A stretch of 64,000 bases of DNA from Struthio camelus. Its lineage: Eukaryota; Chordata; Aves; Struthioniformes; Struthionidae. Below, piece by piece: positions 36,120 to 48,700 of the stretch; the stretch's first letter is position 1; the number at the start of each line of letters is the position of its first letter. The stretch lies in the NCBI RefSeq assembly GCF_040807025.1, contig NC_090942.1, positions 67,908,911 to 67,972,910 on the forward strand. The letters are read 5' to 3'. The translations under genes were made by a program, and so were the position numbers. The notes under the pieces are model-generated. The model searched no databases. It worked only from the letters and a program-made list of their open reading frames with translations, and was not told the origin of the DNA.

Positions 36120-39100
36120 AAAGCAGCAGCCCTTCCTAAATGGGGAAAACAATTCACTGTGCATATTCATTCCAGGAAATACTTTTCATCTGTCCTTGAT
36201 CTCATGTTGTATATTGGCTATGGATTTGAAGGATTTGGATTTCTTTAGCGTGCCCTTGGGCTTTCAAGTGTGCTAGGATGCATTATAATGTAGATGTGGG
36301 GTGTCTGGCACTTCTTACTGAGTAGGGCTTCAAAGGGAAGCTGGGAAATTGAAATCAGGAAAGTTCAAATCAGGCTCTAATTATGCTTGTACAGAGGCCA
36401 AAGGCATTTTGACAGAAAGCTTGCATGCTGCTCATGGGCAGGTTTTGTCCAGAGTGCATGAAAACGTAAGGTCGGTTCATGTTCCCATTGGTGTCGGCAG
36501 ATGTGGGACTGGGCTGATTTTGGGGGACAGAGATAATGGAAAAAAATGTTTTTGGCTAGGCTTTGAACACAATGCTTTTACTGAGGTACGCATGGCATCT
36601 TGAGTACATCTTCTCTGAAAGCTTACCCTGGGCTAGAGATCAGTTAGCCAGGAACACAGACCAGCAGCACAGCTGTGGCCAAACCCCCATGCTATTGCTA
36701 TAGATGTGTAATCCAACCAGCTACACAGAAGCTACTCGTCCAGGCTTTCCCCTTGCCTCAGTGTACCTACGAAGCTTAAAAAGCTCTATTTTTTTTTTTC
36801 TTAATAAAAAAACAGGGCCCTTTTCTCAGGCTTTTATTTGGGCAGAAATTCACATGGGTGGGTTATTTTGCAAGACTCCTTTACCTCCTTAGGGCTTTCC
36901 CAAGCAAACGAACTCTAAGATACTGGGGTCTTGCTGCCTTGAAACCAGAAGAATAAGAATTTAGAAGTAGGCAAACAAATACCTTCAGCAGAGCGTGCAC
37001 CCTTAGCCCAAAACTTGCAGTCAACTTCAGAATGAAGAATAGCCAAAAGTTTACTATCCAGATCAGAAGGCTTGCCTCATCTCAGGACTGGTGTGAAAGG
37101 TGTCTGTCAGCACACTACTACGTTGAGTTGTGTGCGCTGGAAGGACTCGGCACTGGGACTCCTGCCTGTGTAGAGGTGCATCTGCCTCGCGATGCGACGC
37201 CAGCAGGGCTAGCTTTGGGAACAATAGTGCTTTGTCCTTGGCAGATGTTAGGGGAAGCGGAGACGCAGCATTTGCTTTATTTTCCTAGGGGCAGTTGAAG
37301 AACAGGCAGTGCGCTGACCTGATTTCCAGGAGGCTGATGCTTCTGAAAGTCAGGCTACGAGTGACTTGACCAAGGTCGTGCAGCAAGTGAGTGATGCTGT
37401 CAGAGATGGATGGAAATCTCTGTGTGGGTGGTTTTGCTTGATGCTCACAGCACAACACCTCCATTAGTACATGACATGCTAGTGATTTATACAAGCAGCA
37501 TACTTTGCTGATTAGGTTTTATCGCGGTAGCAGCTGGAACAGGCTGTGCGCCTTCTACGACCAAAGAGAAGAAGGTGCACCTTGCTCTGAGCAGAGTATG
37601 GTCTTTGCCCTCCACGTGTTGGCACTGACTCAGAGGAAAGGTAATGGCTGCATGTGATCCTATTCCTGACCTTAGCAGGGGAAAAGAAAAGCCCATATAA
37701 ATGGTTACTCGGCAGGAGAAGGTGTGTCTTGGAAGCTTGTATAAAATCAAAGATGGAAGTGGAGTGAAATGGTGGACAGCAGACAGGGATTTTCGCTGTT
37801 CTGCGGCCCTGAACACGTGCGGGGGAAAGGGCAGGGCGGCCGCAGAACAGCCATTGGGAAACTGGGCATGGCAGTTGCTGGGCTTGCCTGGGCATTGTTT
37901 CTGAGGCAGTGTTCGAAGTCCACGTGTCCTGCCTGCCGGGGACGTCCTTGCCACTGCTCCTTTGGGATGTGAACCATGGAGGGTGCCGGTCAGGGCTGGG
38001 GAGAGGTTTTAAATGTAGGTGCTCAGGCCAGCCCTGGAGAGGAGGTGCCCCTCAGTAGAGGGCCCAGCTGAGTGCTGTAAAGCTCGGCTTGCAGTACAGA
38101 GACCACATGAAGGAAAACAGCAACCAATTTCCATCCTTGCCCACGCTGTACAGTCACTCAGCTATTAGTCTAGAGCCCAGTGGCTGTGGGAAAGCCCACA
38201 AAAGACTGTTTGCTGCTGCAGTTCATGCATGTCTGAGAAGAACAGCAGCGTCCCAGTCCTCATCCAAAAGCTGAAGTGTCCATTCTGCGTGCCACAATTG
38301 CAATACAGACCCCGAGAGCCAAAACTCCCTACCATCTCACCCTTTCCTGAGGGGGAGGTCCTGCTCCCAGCCACATGTTTGCTATCTTTCCTTGCTTATG
38401 CGTTTGACCCTGCAATGACCCTGCCAGACTAAACTGGCAGAAACTGTTCATTTGAGGGCAGAGGAAGGGCCATCAGTTTTCTGAAGGTGAACTGGACCCA
38501 TTCATCAAGGAGGCAGACCAGGCTGCAGTTTTCCTGTGAAGGGAGCAGCAGGAATGCAGGGCTGGTAGTGGGGGGCAGCGGGAAAGAAGGTGCTGTTAGA
38601 TCACTACAGTTGCCTTGTGAAACCTCTCCCCAAAGATCCTCTTTGAAAGCAGATAGGAGTGGCATGTGTCTATATGTGTCTGCAATGTAATTGCATGCCT
38701 ATGATGGATGTACATAAAATGAATAAAATGCAATGAACTGTAATAGGGAATTAGAGATTTTGTATCTAAATTTTAAATCACAGAAGCTTCAGAGATCCTA
38801 TGACAGAGGATGCAGGAAAGTAGTCATCTTTTACTTTGTTATCTATAATGCTGCTGTAGGAATAATTATTGCACAATGAGACAGAGGAAAGCCATGTGCT
38901 TTTATTCAAGCTTAATCTTTATAGATATGAGGCCAGTATAGAAGATGAGCTACTTGCTTTAATGGTATTATAATTTGATTTAATATTAAAATATGTGCCT
39001 GCAGTATCTGCTTTCTAAGTAACAATGAATTGTGCTGGAGGAAATGTTCCTTGTCTTATGGCTAGTGATCTGGTTTGTTTGGTTTTAAACCCTAAGGCAG

Positions 39101-42100
39101 CCAATACCTTTGCAATACTTTAAGAAGCTTTCTTGCATGAGCTACTGCTCAGAGAATAAAAAGCGCTTTCTTCATGAACCTTGCTAGAAACTCTTGTGCT
39201 GTTCTTGTTTCTTTCCTCCTCCTGCTTCATGCCTTTTTTTCTGCATAGAATGACTTAAAGACTTTCAGTCTTAAAGTCTGCCCTTATAAGCTGCCCATTG
39301 CTTTCAGCTACCTGTTTTAGCTTCTTCTGAAGTAGGTCACAGCACTTTGAACTGCTCAGCTGAAAGTAAGTCCAAAGTAGAAAATTGTTATCCTGAGTGT
39401 TATGCACATTCACTTTGCATCTTACTTATTTTGGCTCTCTGTTCCACCCTACAGGACCTCATGACTACATAGGTACCGGAGCAAAATAGGGCTTTCGATG
39501 GAAAATCAATGTGGCTTGGCAGCTGGTAAAATTCTTCTACAGAAAAGTGTAGAGCTGTGTTAAGGACTTGGTCAATCCATCACCAGCAGCACAATTTCCA
39601 ATTCATTGAAGAATTTTGAAGAAAATAAAAATATGAAGCAGCAGAGTCATGGCAAGGAGAAGCAACGTAACCTTTAAATAGCAGGATTTTTCCACCTCTC
39701 TGACACATCAGACATTGGCTCCTTGCAGAAGTAGGACAAAGAGCTTGACAGACCTGTAGTCTGATCTTTTATGGCAGATCCTAAGGGCAGGGGGGACTGA
39801 CACGCTTGTTAGCATTTGACCCAGTTTAAACTAACAGATTTTTGAAAAACAAAGACTCACTGTGAGATTAAGCAGAGGGAAAGCTGAAACAACTTGATAC
39901 TGCAGAAAATACTCACTACAACTGAAGAAACAACTATCTAGGGAAGAACAAACCCGCCAAGCCAAAAAATCTTCCTCTGCTGTGTCACACAGCTAAAAAT
40001 CCAGCTGGTAATCGGACAAGGCTATTGCCACAGGAGAGCAGAGTAAATTGAAAAGGTCCCATGGCAGATCTGGTCTACAGGATAAGGTTGGGTTTTTTGT
40101 GCTTTTCTCAATCCCACCATATCCCTGTTCCCAGGAGAGTTCCCAGGGGGAAGAAGTAGGAAGCTCCCACTGCTCTGACACTGCTTTGAATCCTGCTGTC
40201 CAAGGGACAAACCTAATAAACCCTGCTATTACTGTTAGTTTGCTTTGAATGGGGGACACCCGTCACCTCTTGTGGAGCTTTAATGCGCTTTGATGGTGAA
40301 AGGAGAAAATACTCATAATCCTGCTCTGATGCTACCTCTGATCATCCCAGATGTGCCTCCCAGCACAATCCTACCATGCACTGCTGTTTTCCAGGCCAAA
40401 GAAATGCTTTTCCACAGCATTTGGTTGGCCAGTGAATATGCGCAGCAGCTTATGCTGCTTTGGAGCCTCATGTTCATTATCCTCTCACTCTGCAAGAAAT
40501 TCCATATCTCCTTCATGGACCCACCTGCAGCTGCTGTGAAATTTCAACGGTGGGTAGAGAAGAGCTGTTTGGCCTGCCTCTGGAGCCAGGCAGCCTCTCG
40601 GGGCGTTGGGGAGAGGCACCTGTTCAGAGTGTGTGTAGATGGAGAAAAGAAGGCAAAAATGGCTAGATCCTGGAAAAGACAAGTAGCATGAAAAGGAATC
40701 TGTGGTATGAAGAAAAGGGAAGTGTGGATGTTGAGGGAACACCTCAGTGCTGGCATGGTGTATGTGGAGATGCCATCCCACTTTGCTCGACCCGATATGG
40801 GAAGAATCCAAGGCACAAACAAGAAGACTGGGTAGGCTCTTACCCTGGCAGCACAACATACTGCTGGGTGCTGTAAGGCAGTAAAATGCAGCCTGGCACT
40901 GCTCATCTGGGCAGGCTTGCTGCAGTCACAGGCAAAGGCAGTGGCTCCCCGTTGCTTTTCCCTGTGAACAGTTATTTATACCTGGATGGAGGAAGGAAAT
41001 GGCTGACAGCGGACTTGGCTGTGTTGTTGTCCACTTAAGGCATAACTGTAAAGGAAGAGTGAAAGAAGTCAAATGAAAAATCAGCTGTAAAGGGAGTATC
41101 CAGTCTCCCTCCTGGAGTGGAGTAAGGTATTGCCATTGGGCAGAAGTAAAAGGGTCTTGTTGCAAATTAAGATCCTGCAATCAAGATCTGAAATTTTGTA
41201 TTACGCTTGACATTGTTGTCCAGTGAACCAACTGTCAGCTTACTTTCACTGGTAAAATCTTCTAAAAGTTACCAGTGCCTTGAGATGAGAGACATGACCT
41301 GGGGGGCCCAACTGAATAACAGAAGCTACCTGAGGGCAGCATGCTTTGTCTAAAGCTAGGCCAGCTTGGAGGGAAAAACTGGAACTTAGATGGAGAAAAG
41401 TGCAGTCTCAGGGACATAACATAACTTAGCAGAGCCCACACACACTTGGCACAAGCGAAGTCTGCTGGCACTGCAAAGGAGCTAGGCGGCCTTGTTGGGA
41501 TGATGTTAGGCCCAAAGATCTGTCTTAGAAGAAGAAACCACTACCCATATGAAACTCCTTGAGGAGTGTCTGTGGGAGCTGTAAATAAAAAAGCAGGAGT
41601 GATGGTTTAACCTTAGAAGTGCTCCAGGAAGAAGAGTGAGTTTATTAGATTTTTATACCTGCAATTTCATGTGTTGTGCTGCAGGCTCATGTTTAATGCT
41701 ATGTTTATTACTGATCTTGTTGAGATTGCTATATCTGTGCATTAAACTGTGCAACAAAAAAAAAATAAATACTGTCCTGCACAGGAGACAGCTAGAACAA
41801 AGCAATATAAAACCACACTCTACCCAAGAAAAAAGACCTGGACTGTTGTGTTAAATCTTGGGTTACTTTTGGAGCATCCTATCTCGGGCATCCTTCAGGG
41901 AGACTGATGCAGCCCATATCCTGGATTTCCAACTTTCTGAAGACACCCAAGCAATCCTGTCTGCAGTGGAGAAGCCTACAATAAGAGGATAAGATGGTGC
42001 TTCTCCTCAGTAAGAGCAATTAGTTTTGAATGAGAGTCGGAGATGACTTTACTCTAGTAATCTGACCTAGAGCTGAATGAGCACATAAATACAAGTTAAT

Positions 42101-43268
42101 AAACAAACTAAACTAAATAAAGCAACCTAGCTATCAGTGCAAAGTCGAGAAAGTAACCAGTCTCTCAGCAAACTCCTGCTTGGGTCTAGCAAAGTTCAGC
42201 TTGTTATTCTGCAACCTGCAGAAAAGTGATCGTGACAGAGGACTCGTGTCCTTTTTTCCTTGGTATTTGTAGAGGGGAAACTGGTTCAGTTCTCATCTGC
42301 TTTCCATAGAGCACTATAGGAAGCTGAAAAGTAAAATGATGTTTAGGAGGGCATATAACTTATTAATTCAAAGGGAAGAGGAGAGAGAGATGCAATTCTG
42401 GGTTGCCTACAGGTAGGAAGGAACAGTTCTTCCACGTGCCTCCCTATGATGGACAGCTGAAATACCAAGTCTTTGCAGGCACTTCATTATCAAAGGGGGC
42501 ATGTTGAATAAGGACAAACGACGTAAATCATAGCTCACATTGCTAAGTGATAACTGAAAGGGGTCAAAATCCACAGTAAGCGAAGACTGAGATCGTCATT
42601 ATTGCGTACTGCGTGGATCAAGACTAGCAAACAGATAAACGCTGAAGGCTGAAAGTGCAAATGCAGTTCTGCAAACATCCTCTGTAAAACATGCAGCTGG
42701 TAGAATCATCCTCTAACAAAAGCAGGGGGCTCATCAGTTTGGATAAGAGGTCTCAGGACCTCAAAATGATCCTATCTGCCTCTTTAAAAGTAGGTGCCAC
42801 TCCCAGACAGATCTGCTAGTACTTTGGCTTCGAGTAATGATAATGGGAAGGGTTTACAGAAACGGGGATAAAAGAATACTGACGCTTTCCCGGACATGGC
42901 AGAGTGGTTACTGAGTCTTTAGGAAACTGTGAGCGGAGAAACGTTTGAGATTTTGCTTTGAAACAGAGTGCATGTAACAAAGAAATAGTTCCCCTTCTAG
43001 TTCTCCGTAGTGTAAATTATGTGGCAGGATTCCCATCAATCACGGGTCACTGAGGGAGGCTCTCAGCCCCCCTCCCCGCCCCCAACCGTTAGCAAGATCC
43101 TCGCTGCTTTTTTGTTTCGACAGCCGCTGCGGGAGCAAAGCAGTTTCTCCCTGTGTGATCCCCGCGGGCAAGGCAAAGCGCAGGAAGCGCGTTGGCTCCC
43201 TCCCGGCCGGTGCTTTCTGGCTTTTGTGTTTCAGGCGTTCCTGCACAACCACCAAGTGGAAACGTACC

Positions 43269-43323
43269 TTAAAAAAAAAAAAAATATATATATATATATA
43301 CATACGCACACACATATATATTT
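43269..43323. repeat. A-run / (TA)n / (CA)n compound microsatellite
   Basis: Fourteen or so A residues are followed by TA repeats and a short CA block. It lies immediately upstream of the DENND5B CpG island. Confidence 0.9.
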
Positions 43324-43525
43324 AAATTCAAGCTACCCTCCCATAGGCACAGCTTGGCGGGGGGAAGAGGGGCTTCGAGCACGCACCCGGGGGCGCGCAC
43401 ATCGCTACGGCGGTGCGAGGCAGCCCGGGCGCCGCTCACCAAGAGCCGCGGAGACAGCGCGGGGCTTTAAACGCCCCGCGGGGGCGGGCAGCTACCGGCG
43501 CCGCCCGCCCCGCTCAGCTGACGGC

Positions 43526-43546
43526 GCCGCCGCCGCCGCCGCCGCC
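43526..43546 (+). repeat. (GCC)7 triplet repeat in the DENND5B 5' region
   Basis: Seven uninterrupted GCC units lie 137 bases upstream of the DENND5B ATG. The tract sits between two copies of a 16-bp direct repeat and is probably in the 5' UTR. Confidence 0.9.
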
Positions 43547-43683
43547 CGCCCCGCTCAGCCCGGTGCCGCCTGCGCGCCGCCGGCTGGGGGCGGCGCGCCG
43601 TGAGCCGGCCGCGGGCGCGCCCCCGCCGCCGCCGCGCAGAGCCGCGCCGCACCGCGCTGCCGCAGGGAGCCGGAGCCGCCGGG

Positions 43684-43795
43684 ATGAGCGGGAGCGGCGC
43701 CCCCGGGCCCGGCGCGGCGCCCTGCCGCTTCGCCCACTACTTCGTGCTCTGCGGCATCGACGCCGAGAGCGGGCTGGAGCCCGACGAGCTGGCAG
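43684..43795 (+). CDS. DENND5B: DENND5B coding exon 1 (start of uDENN domain)
   Basis: The exon encodes [20 protein letters not shown], then [17 protein letters not shown], plus the first base of a split Gly codon, ending at a GTGAGC donor at 43796. Human DENND5B, as I recall it, begins MSGSCAAPGPG and continues [25 protein letters not shown], so the assignment is firm; the Gly/Ala/Pro-rich leader is about five residues shorter here. [13 protein letters not shown] opens the upstream DENN (uDENN) module. DENND5B is a large cytosolic, membrane-associated guanine nucleotide exchange factor for Rab GTPases (RAB39 has been reported), with uDENN, cDENN, dDENN, RUN and PLAT domains, and it is implicated in vesicle trafficking. 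The start is chosen from the match and a favourable G at -3. Only this exon of a multi-exon gene is in the window. Confidence 0.96.
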
Positions 43796-45686
43796 GTGAG
43801 CGGCGCGGAGCGGCGCGGGGGCCTCGGCCGCCCCCGCTGCTGCAAAATATCCTCCCCCCCCCTCTCCAGCCGCTCTCCAAAACGAGGTGTCGCCTGGGAG
43901 CCCCCTCCCCCCCCCCAGCAGCATCCCCGCCGCCGGGCGCGGGGAGGTGCGGAGGTGCCCGTTCCCCCCCCCGCCGTGAGCCGGGGATGCCGGCAGGACG
44001 GTGCGGTGGTGCCGCGGGGTGGGATCGGTGCGGGGAGGCTGCGGAGGGTCGCGAAATTAAAAGGAGCCCAAACGATTGAGCTTTGTGCCGGAGCAGCTGT
44101 GTGGTTTTTTTTTGTTTTTTTTTTTTGCTCCTTCGCGATGTGGTCTGGAAGGGAAGGGGGGAAGGGTCTGGAGGAGCTGCATAAATGAATGGAATCGCAT
44201 CTTAAATTACGTCTCTTCCCCCCCCCCCCCATCTTATGTCTGTTCAGAAATACTCTTCTAGCACCTTCCCCTCTCATTTTTTTCCCCGCAGAATCCTCCA
44301 ACGGAATTGTTATTCTAGGGTCTTGGAGATGCTCACTCGTTTTCTAAAATGCTTATTTTCTTGGAGAGCCTGTGACTGGGTTTGAGCTGATTATGTTTGG
44401 AAAGTCAGTGTTCTTCCCTGGATGTCACTTGTGTTTATCTAAAAGGAAGTGTTTAAGTCAATTTTTACACACAAAATTAGATTGGCTATAAGCTTAGCAT
44501 AAATTAATTGCATAAAAGCTAAGGATTTGTCCAAGCTGTGAGTTTGAAAGCGCTTAAGCTCGTACGCTTGGCTGTTTGTGCGTGCTCACGCTGAAGATGA
44601 CTGAGCTGTATGTGAATAACGCCGAGCCTGCATGTAGCTGTCACTGTAGGAACCTCTGCCTGATGATGGGATCCCAGCAAGGTCTCCGCTAGTATTGCGT
44701 TGAGAAGTGTGTCATCTTCCCATTATGTAAGGGAAGGACTTTGTGATCTACATCACTGATCAAGCAGAGCTGTGTACTCTGGCTGAAGTTAAGGTTTTTG
44801 TCTACCATAAAAGCAGTAGATACAAGCACCTGGGGTTCCAAGGAGCTTTATCTTAATGTAAGGTACCTGAATCTCTTCCTGGGAAGTGTATTGTCTTTGC
44901 ACCAAGAACACACCTGCAGTTGTCTGGGATCTCACTTTTGAGGCATTAGCCAAGCATGCTTTAAACACTGTTGGCTTTTCACAGGTACGTTTCGGTTATG
45001 CTACTTTTAATAGAAAACTCTGGTCATGAGCTATCTCACAGCTGATGGCATACAGCATTTCTCATTTGCATAATATGACTTACTGGGGTTTTAGTGACTT
45101 AAACTTTGAGTCATCTTGAACGCTTCTTTCTGAAAATAAACTATTTTTAAAACCATGTTGGCTAGCAGGTTGTGCCTTCACTGATGACTACCTTCACTTC
45201 AAAATTTGTCATTTGCTCACTTCTCCTCTGTTTCACAATAAGATGAAGAGGAGTGTTCTTGAGGAGCGCTGTTCAAGGATAGACCGAAAGCAATGGGTTT
45301 GTGTAACATACTGGCTCAGTTAAAGGTCTCGTCTTTTATGGTAACTTAGTAGGATCAGCTGAATAGTTCCAGCAATGTTAATGAGATTTAAAAGCTGAAG
45401 GAATTCTCTTTCCCTTTTCAAAATGAAACACTTTCCAGTAAAACAAAGAGGTTTTGACACATTTAAGATATTCTCATGTACAGAATTGAGTGCAAATGTG
45501 AAAATACTTTCAAAGAGAATTTACCAGAAGTGGTTGTTTCTAAAATAAGTGAGGCTTCACTTTGGATTTTTTCCTTTACTAGAAAATAAACAGTAGAAAC
45601 GGCTTTATAACTGGCCTAAACTAGGTAAGGTCCAGCAGTAAGGTTTGAGCACATGAAAACTGCTGGAGATGCAAATCTGGGAGGCG

Positions 45687-45714
45687 TTCCCTATACCTAG
45701 GAGGGTATAGGGAA
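45687..45714. repeat. Perfect 11-bp inverted repeat
   Basis: TTCCCTATACC (45687-45697) and GGTATAGGGAA (45704-45714) are exact reverse complements around a six-base loop. This is a potential hairpin or cruciform within the DENND5B intron. Confidence 0.9.
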
Positions 45715-48700
45715 TCCTAGGGTTGGGATATCACAAAGGAAGAACTGGGATAATAGAAATATGATAGGACTTCATATTACGACTGAGCAACGTTATATTT
45801 TTAGAGACTTGTGACAAGAGCTTTCTGCTATCAGCTGGGAGCTCAGCAGCTGGAAACATTAGAGAAGAACAGGGAGTGCTGTGAGCCGCAAATACAATGC
45901 AGCCACGGAAAATTTAACCCTGGTTCTAGATGTAACTGAGAAAATATTTCTGCTAGAGCTTGGGGACTATTAATGTCACTGTAGACTGTACTTGTGAGAT
46001 CTCATCTCAAATTCTGCATTATAGGTTTCAGAAACCAAGCTACCAGAATTGAATTCTTATCTGGAATAGGTAGGGAGAAAGATGCTAAAGGGACCAGAAG
46101 GGCTATTATGTGACAGGAAACCCGTAAAGGAAGACTATTTATTTCTAAAAATGCTTTCACAATGCTTTCTAGAAATGATCCTCCTATTCCAATACCGAGT
46201 TACGTAGCTGTCCTAGCATCTTACTATCTTTGTGTTTAAAGAGGTTGTTGAGGTAAGTCATGGCTTCAAATGAAAAGTTGTCATGACTTAAGCTGCCACA
46301 TAGATCAGCCTAATTTAGCAAAAAGTAATTAAGAACCTGTTTAACTCTAAACATGCGAGTCTCTTAGCAGCCCCTGTACACCGAGTACCTTGCCTAAATG
46401 CAATTTGAATAAACTGAAGCGAGCTGGGACCAAGTACCGAGTGTGCAAGTTGGAAAGTAGACGAGGGGAACTCTTCCGTTGCGTGGCCCCTGCGGCAAGC
46501 GCAGGAGCAGAAGTTGCAAAATCCACAAGGATTTCCAGCTGGAGTGGCTCGTGCCCAGCTGCGGGGCGGACACCTCGCTGGGGTGCGTGGCCAGCTGAGG
46601 AGCTGCCAGGCTGCTGGGTGAGTCGGCTCCCGCGGCTCCCCGACGTGCTCTGGCCGCCAGGCCAGCCTGCAGGCAAGGGCTTCCAGCGTGACATGCTTTA
46701 AGCCTCTGTTGTCTTTGCATGCAAACCTTTTGCAGTAATGTAAGGCATCAGGCATGTAAAAGGTTGCGATGGCACTTTGGAAGCAGTGCAAATAACTGTC
46801 TTTTGAGACTTTTTAATTCTTATTGTAGGGTTATTAGGTTTGATCAGTAAAAAAAAATGAAGTAAAATCAAAGTTTTAAAGGTTTTATAAGGTCTTGACC
46901 TGTTTTCAGGGAAACGACTTGCTTTGCAGTTCTCGTTCCTACAAATGCTGAATGCTTAAAATACATTTGGGAGATTAGAGTTTTCCACCATGCAAATACT
47001 TCATTTTACCTAATTTTTTTATTGTATGTATGCTTTTTTTCTAGTATAGATTTTTTTCCTAATTTTTATTACATAGGAGGCTAAAGTGTCTATTTACCTA
47101 GTGCTCAACTTGGTAGCATATCCAGGTGTGTTGCAAAGTACTGTATGGTTTATAATACCATGATATAGTGCTCGCACTACTGCAAAGCTCTTGGTTGAAG
47201 ATGGGAGAAAAACAAGTCCTCTTTCTGGGGACATGAGGGAGGGGAGGAAAAATACTTAAGAATTGCCTGGCACTTAGTATTTGAAGAACTCAAAAAAAGG
47301 AAAAGCGGTGTACTTGATGTGAAATATGTCTTGAAAAGCAAGGACATTTCGGTATTGATTTCTATGCCTTGCTGAGGCCCACCAAAACAGGGCAAAGGAA
47401 ACTCTTCTCATGTTAAGGGCTGATGGAAAATACAATTCAGTTCACTTTCATTTTCATGCCTACTTCTTTCAGGTAAAAACTAAAGCCGTTTTGAGACTGT
47501 CAGCCTTGGAGTTGCGTGGGCTTAAATGAACTCATTACAGGAAATATTTAACACTACCTTAAACAAAAAGACCTAATAGTTCATTAAATTGGTTTTATTA
47601 CATATTTTGTGATACTGTATGAACTTCATAAGTGTGTGTGAAAGGCACAAGATTTATCTGGTTTTACTTTGATAACATATTAAGTTCTGTGACGCTCTGT
47701 AACAAGATATTACAAAGTACAGCTTTAAAAAATCCAGAGCATGCATGAGTCAACTGAAAGGAAAACTACACTTCTTTCAGTAGAGAAAGTAATTTGGTGT
47801 TCTGGAGGAAAGCAGGGAGAGAATTACAGATAGATATTGTGGTTACAAGTGGAAGAGCTGACCTGAACTCAGCAGAGGGATCACCTGTTGCCAGGATGAT
47901 TTGGAGGGAGAGGGATTATTAGAGCATGAGGATGCTCTAAGTCAGCACTGGCACTTGGGCCTGAGGGACTATACTGAGTGATGCCTTCTGCATTTTGAAA
48001 CGTGAATATTGCTGTAGTTGTATTAGCCCTCTCTCTGGGCAAAAGAGGAAGTGTTTTATAGCCTTTTCCAAGTGCTTTATGTGTTTTCCATAAACCTTAA
48101 AATATTACCTTAATGCTGTGCTCATAGTGAGAAGTTCTAGTTTTTACACCTCTGCTAGGAACATATTTTGCACTGTCTAGTTTTGGCTGTTACATAAAGA
48201 TTGACACTGTCTTATTGTCCTGGTTCAACTTATACGTTGGCGCATTAGAAAGCTTCACTACTCGTCAGACTTACTATTATTTTGCTAATATGACCAGCAA
48301 AGCAGTTGCTGAGAGTGCTTCCTGGGCATGCTTATCAGAAATGTTGAATGTCACGGGGGAAATAAACACTACTTCTGCCTCTTGCGGTTTCCCTGTAAAC
48401 AAACAGATACTGGTAATTAATTTTCTCCTATCAAGGAAATGCCACTACAGTTCGTAATAATATTGAAAGACAAGCAGTCTGCTTTACTGTCTGACTGTGC
48501 TTCTTGTCTAGTGGGCTCCTGTTTGTTAGGAAGCCAAACAATTTTTTAGTTCTTAAGCGGCACCTTTAGTTCTTCTTGGCACCTGAGCGCTCACTTGTTG
48601 CAGTCTCATTCGATTGAGTGCCGTAGCGGGTTGCTGACTCCCTTCATGCCGAATCGGGCCAGAGAGCTAGGATTCATGCTGAAGAGGAAAATTTGATGGC

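Larger units (their letters stand above)
28661..43329. other. Intergenic region between ETFBKMT and DENND5B
   Basis: This 14.7-kb spacer separates two divergently transcribed genes. I recognise no protein-coding exon, RNA gene or CR1 copy. Visible features are a moderately GC-rich patch at 29100-29480, a CpG-poor GC-rich patch at 34880-35300 with an inverted repeat at 35044-35065, a (CA/CG)n tract at 36085-36119, and C runs near 35690. The many ORFs of 60-155 codons resemble no family I know. Confidence 0.7.
43330..44060 (+). promoter_or_regulatory. DENND5B: CpG island, DENND5B promoter and first exon
   Basis: This is a dense CpG block surrounding the DENND5B start codon. It contains GC boxes (GGGGCGGGC near 43482; CCCGCCCC inside a direct repeat). 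A 16-bp direct repeat GCCCGCCCCGCTCAGC occurs at 43503-43518 and 43544-43559, flanking a (GCC)7 tract at 43526-43546. No TATA box is obvious. The transcription start is not determinable but should lie between about 43.4 and 43.6 kb, giving a GC-rich 5' UTR. Confidence 0.85.

Noticed and set aside
43019-44301. Long frames (up to 248 codons) on both strands around the DENND5B start
   Set aside because: They are produced by GC-rich composition. Only the 112-nt DENND5B exon 1 shows protein similarity.
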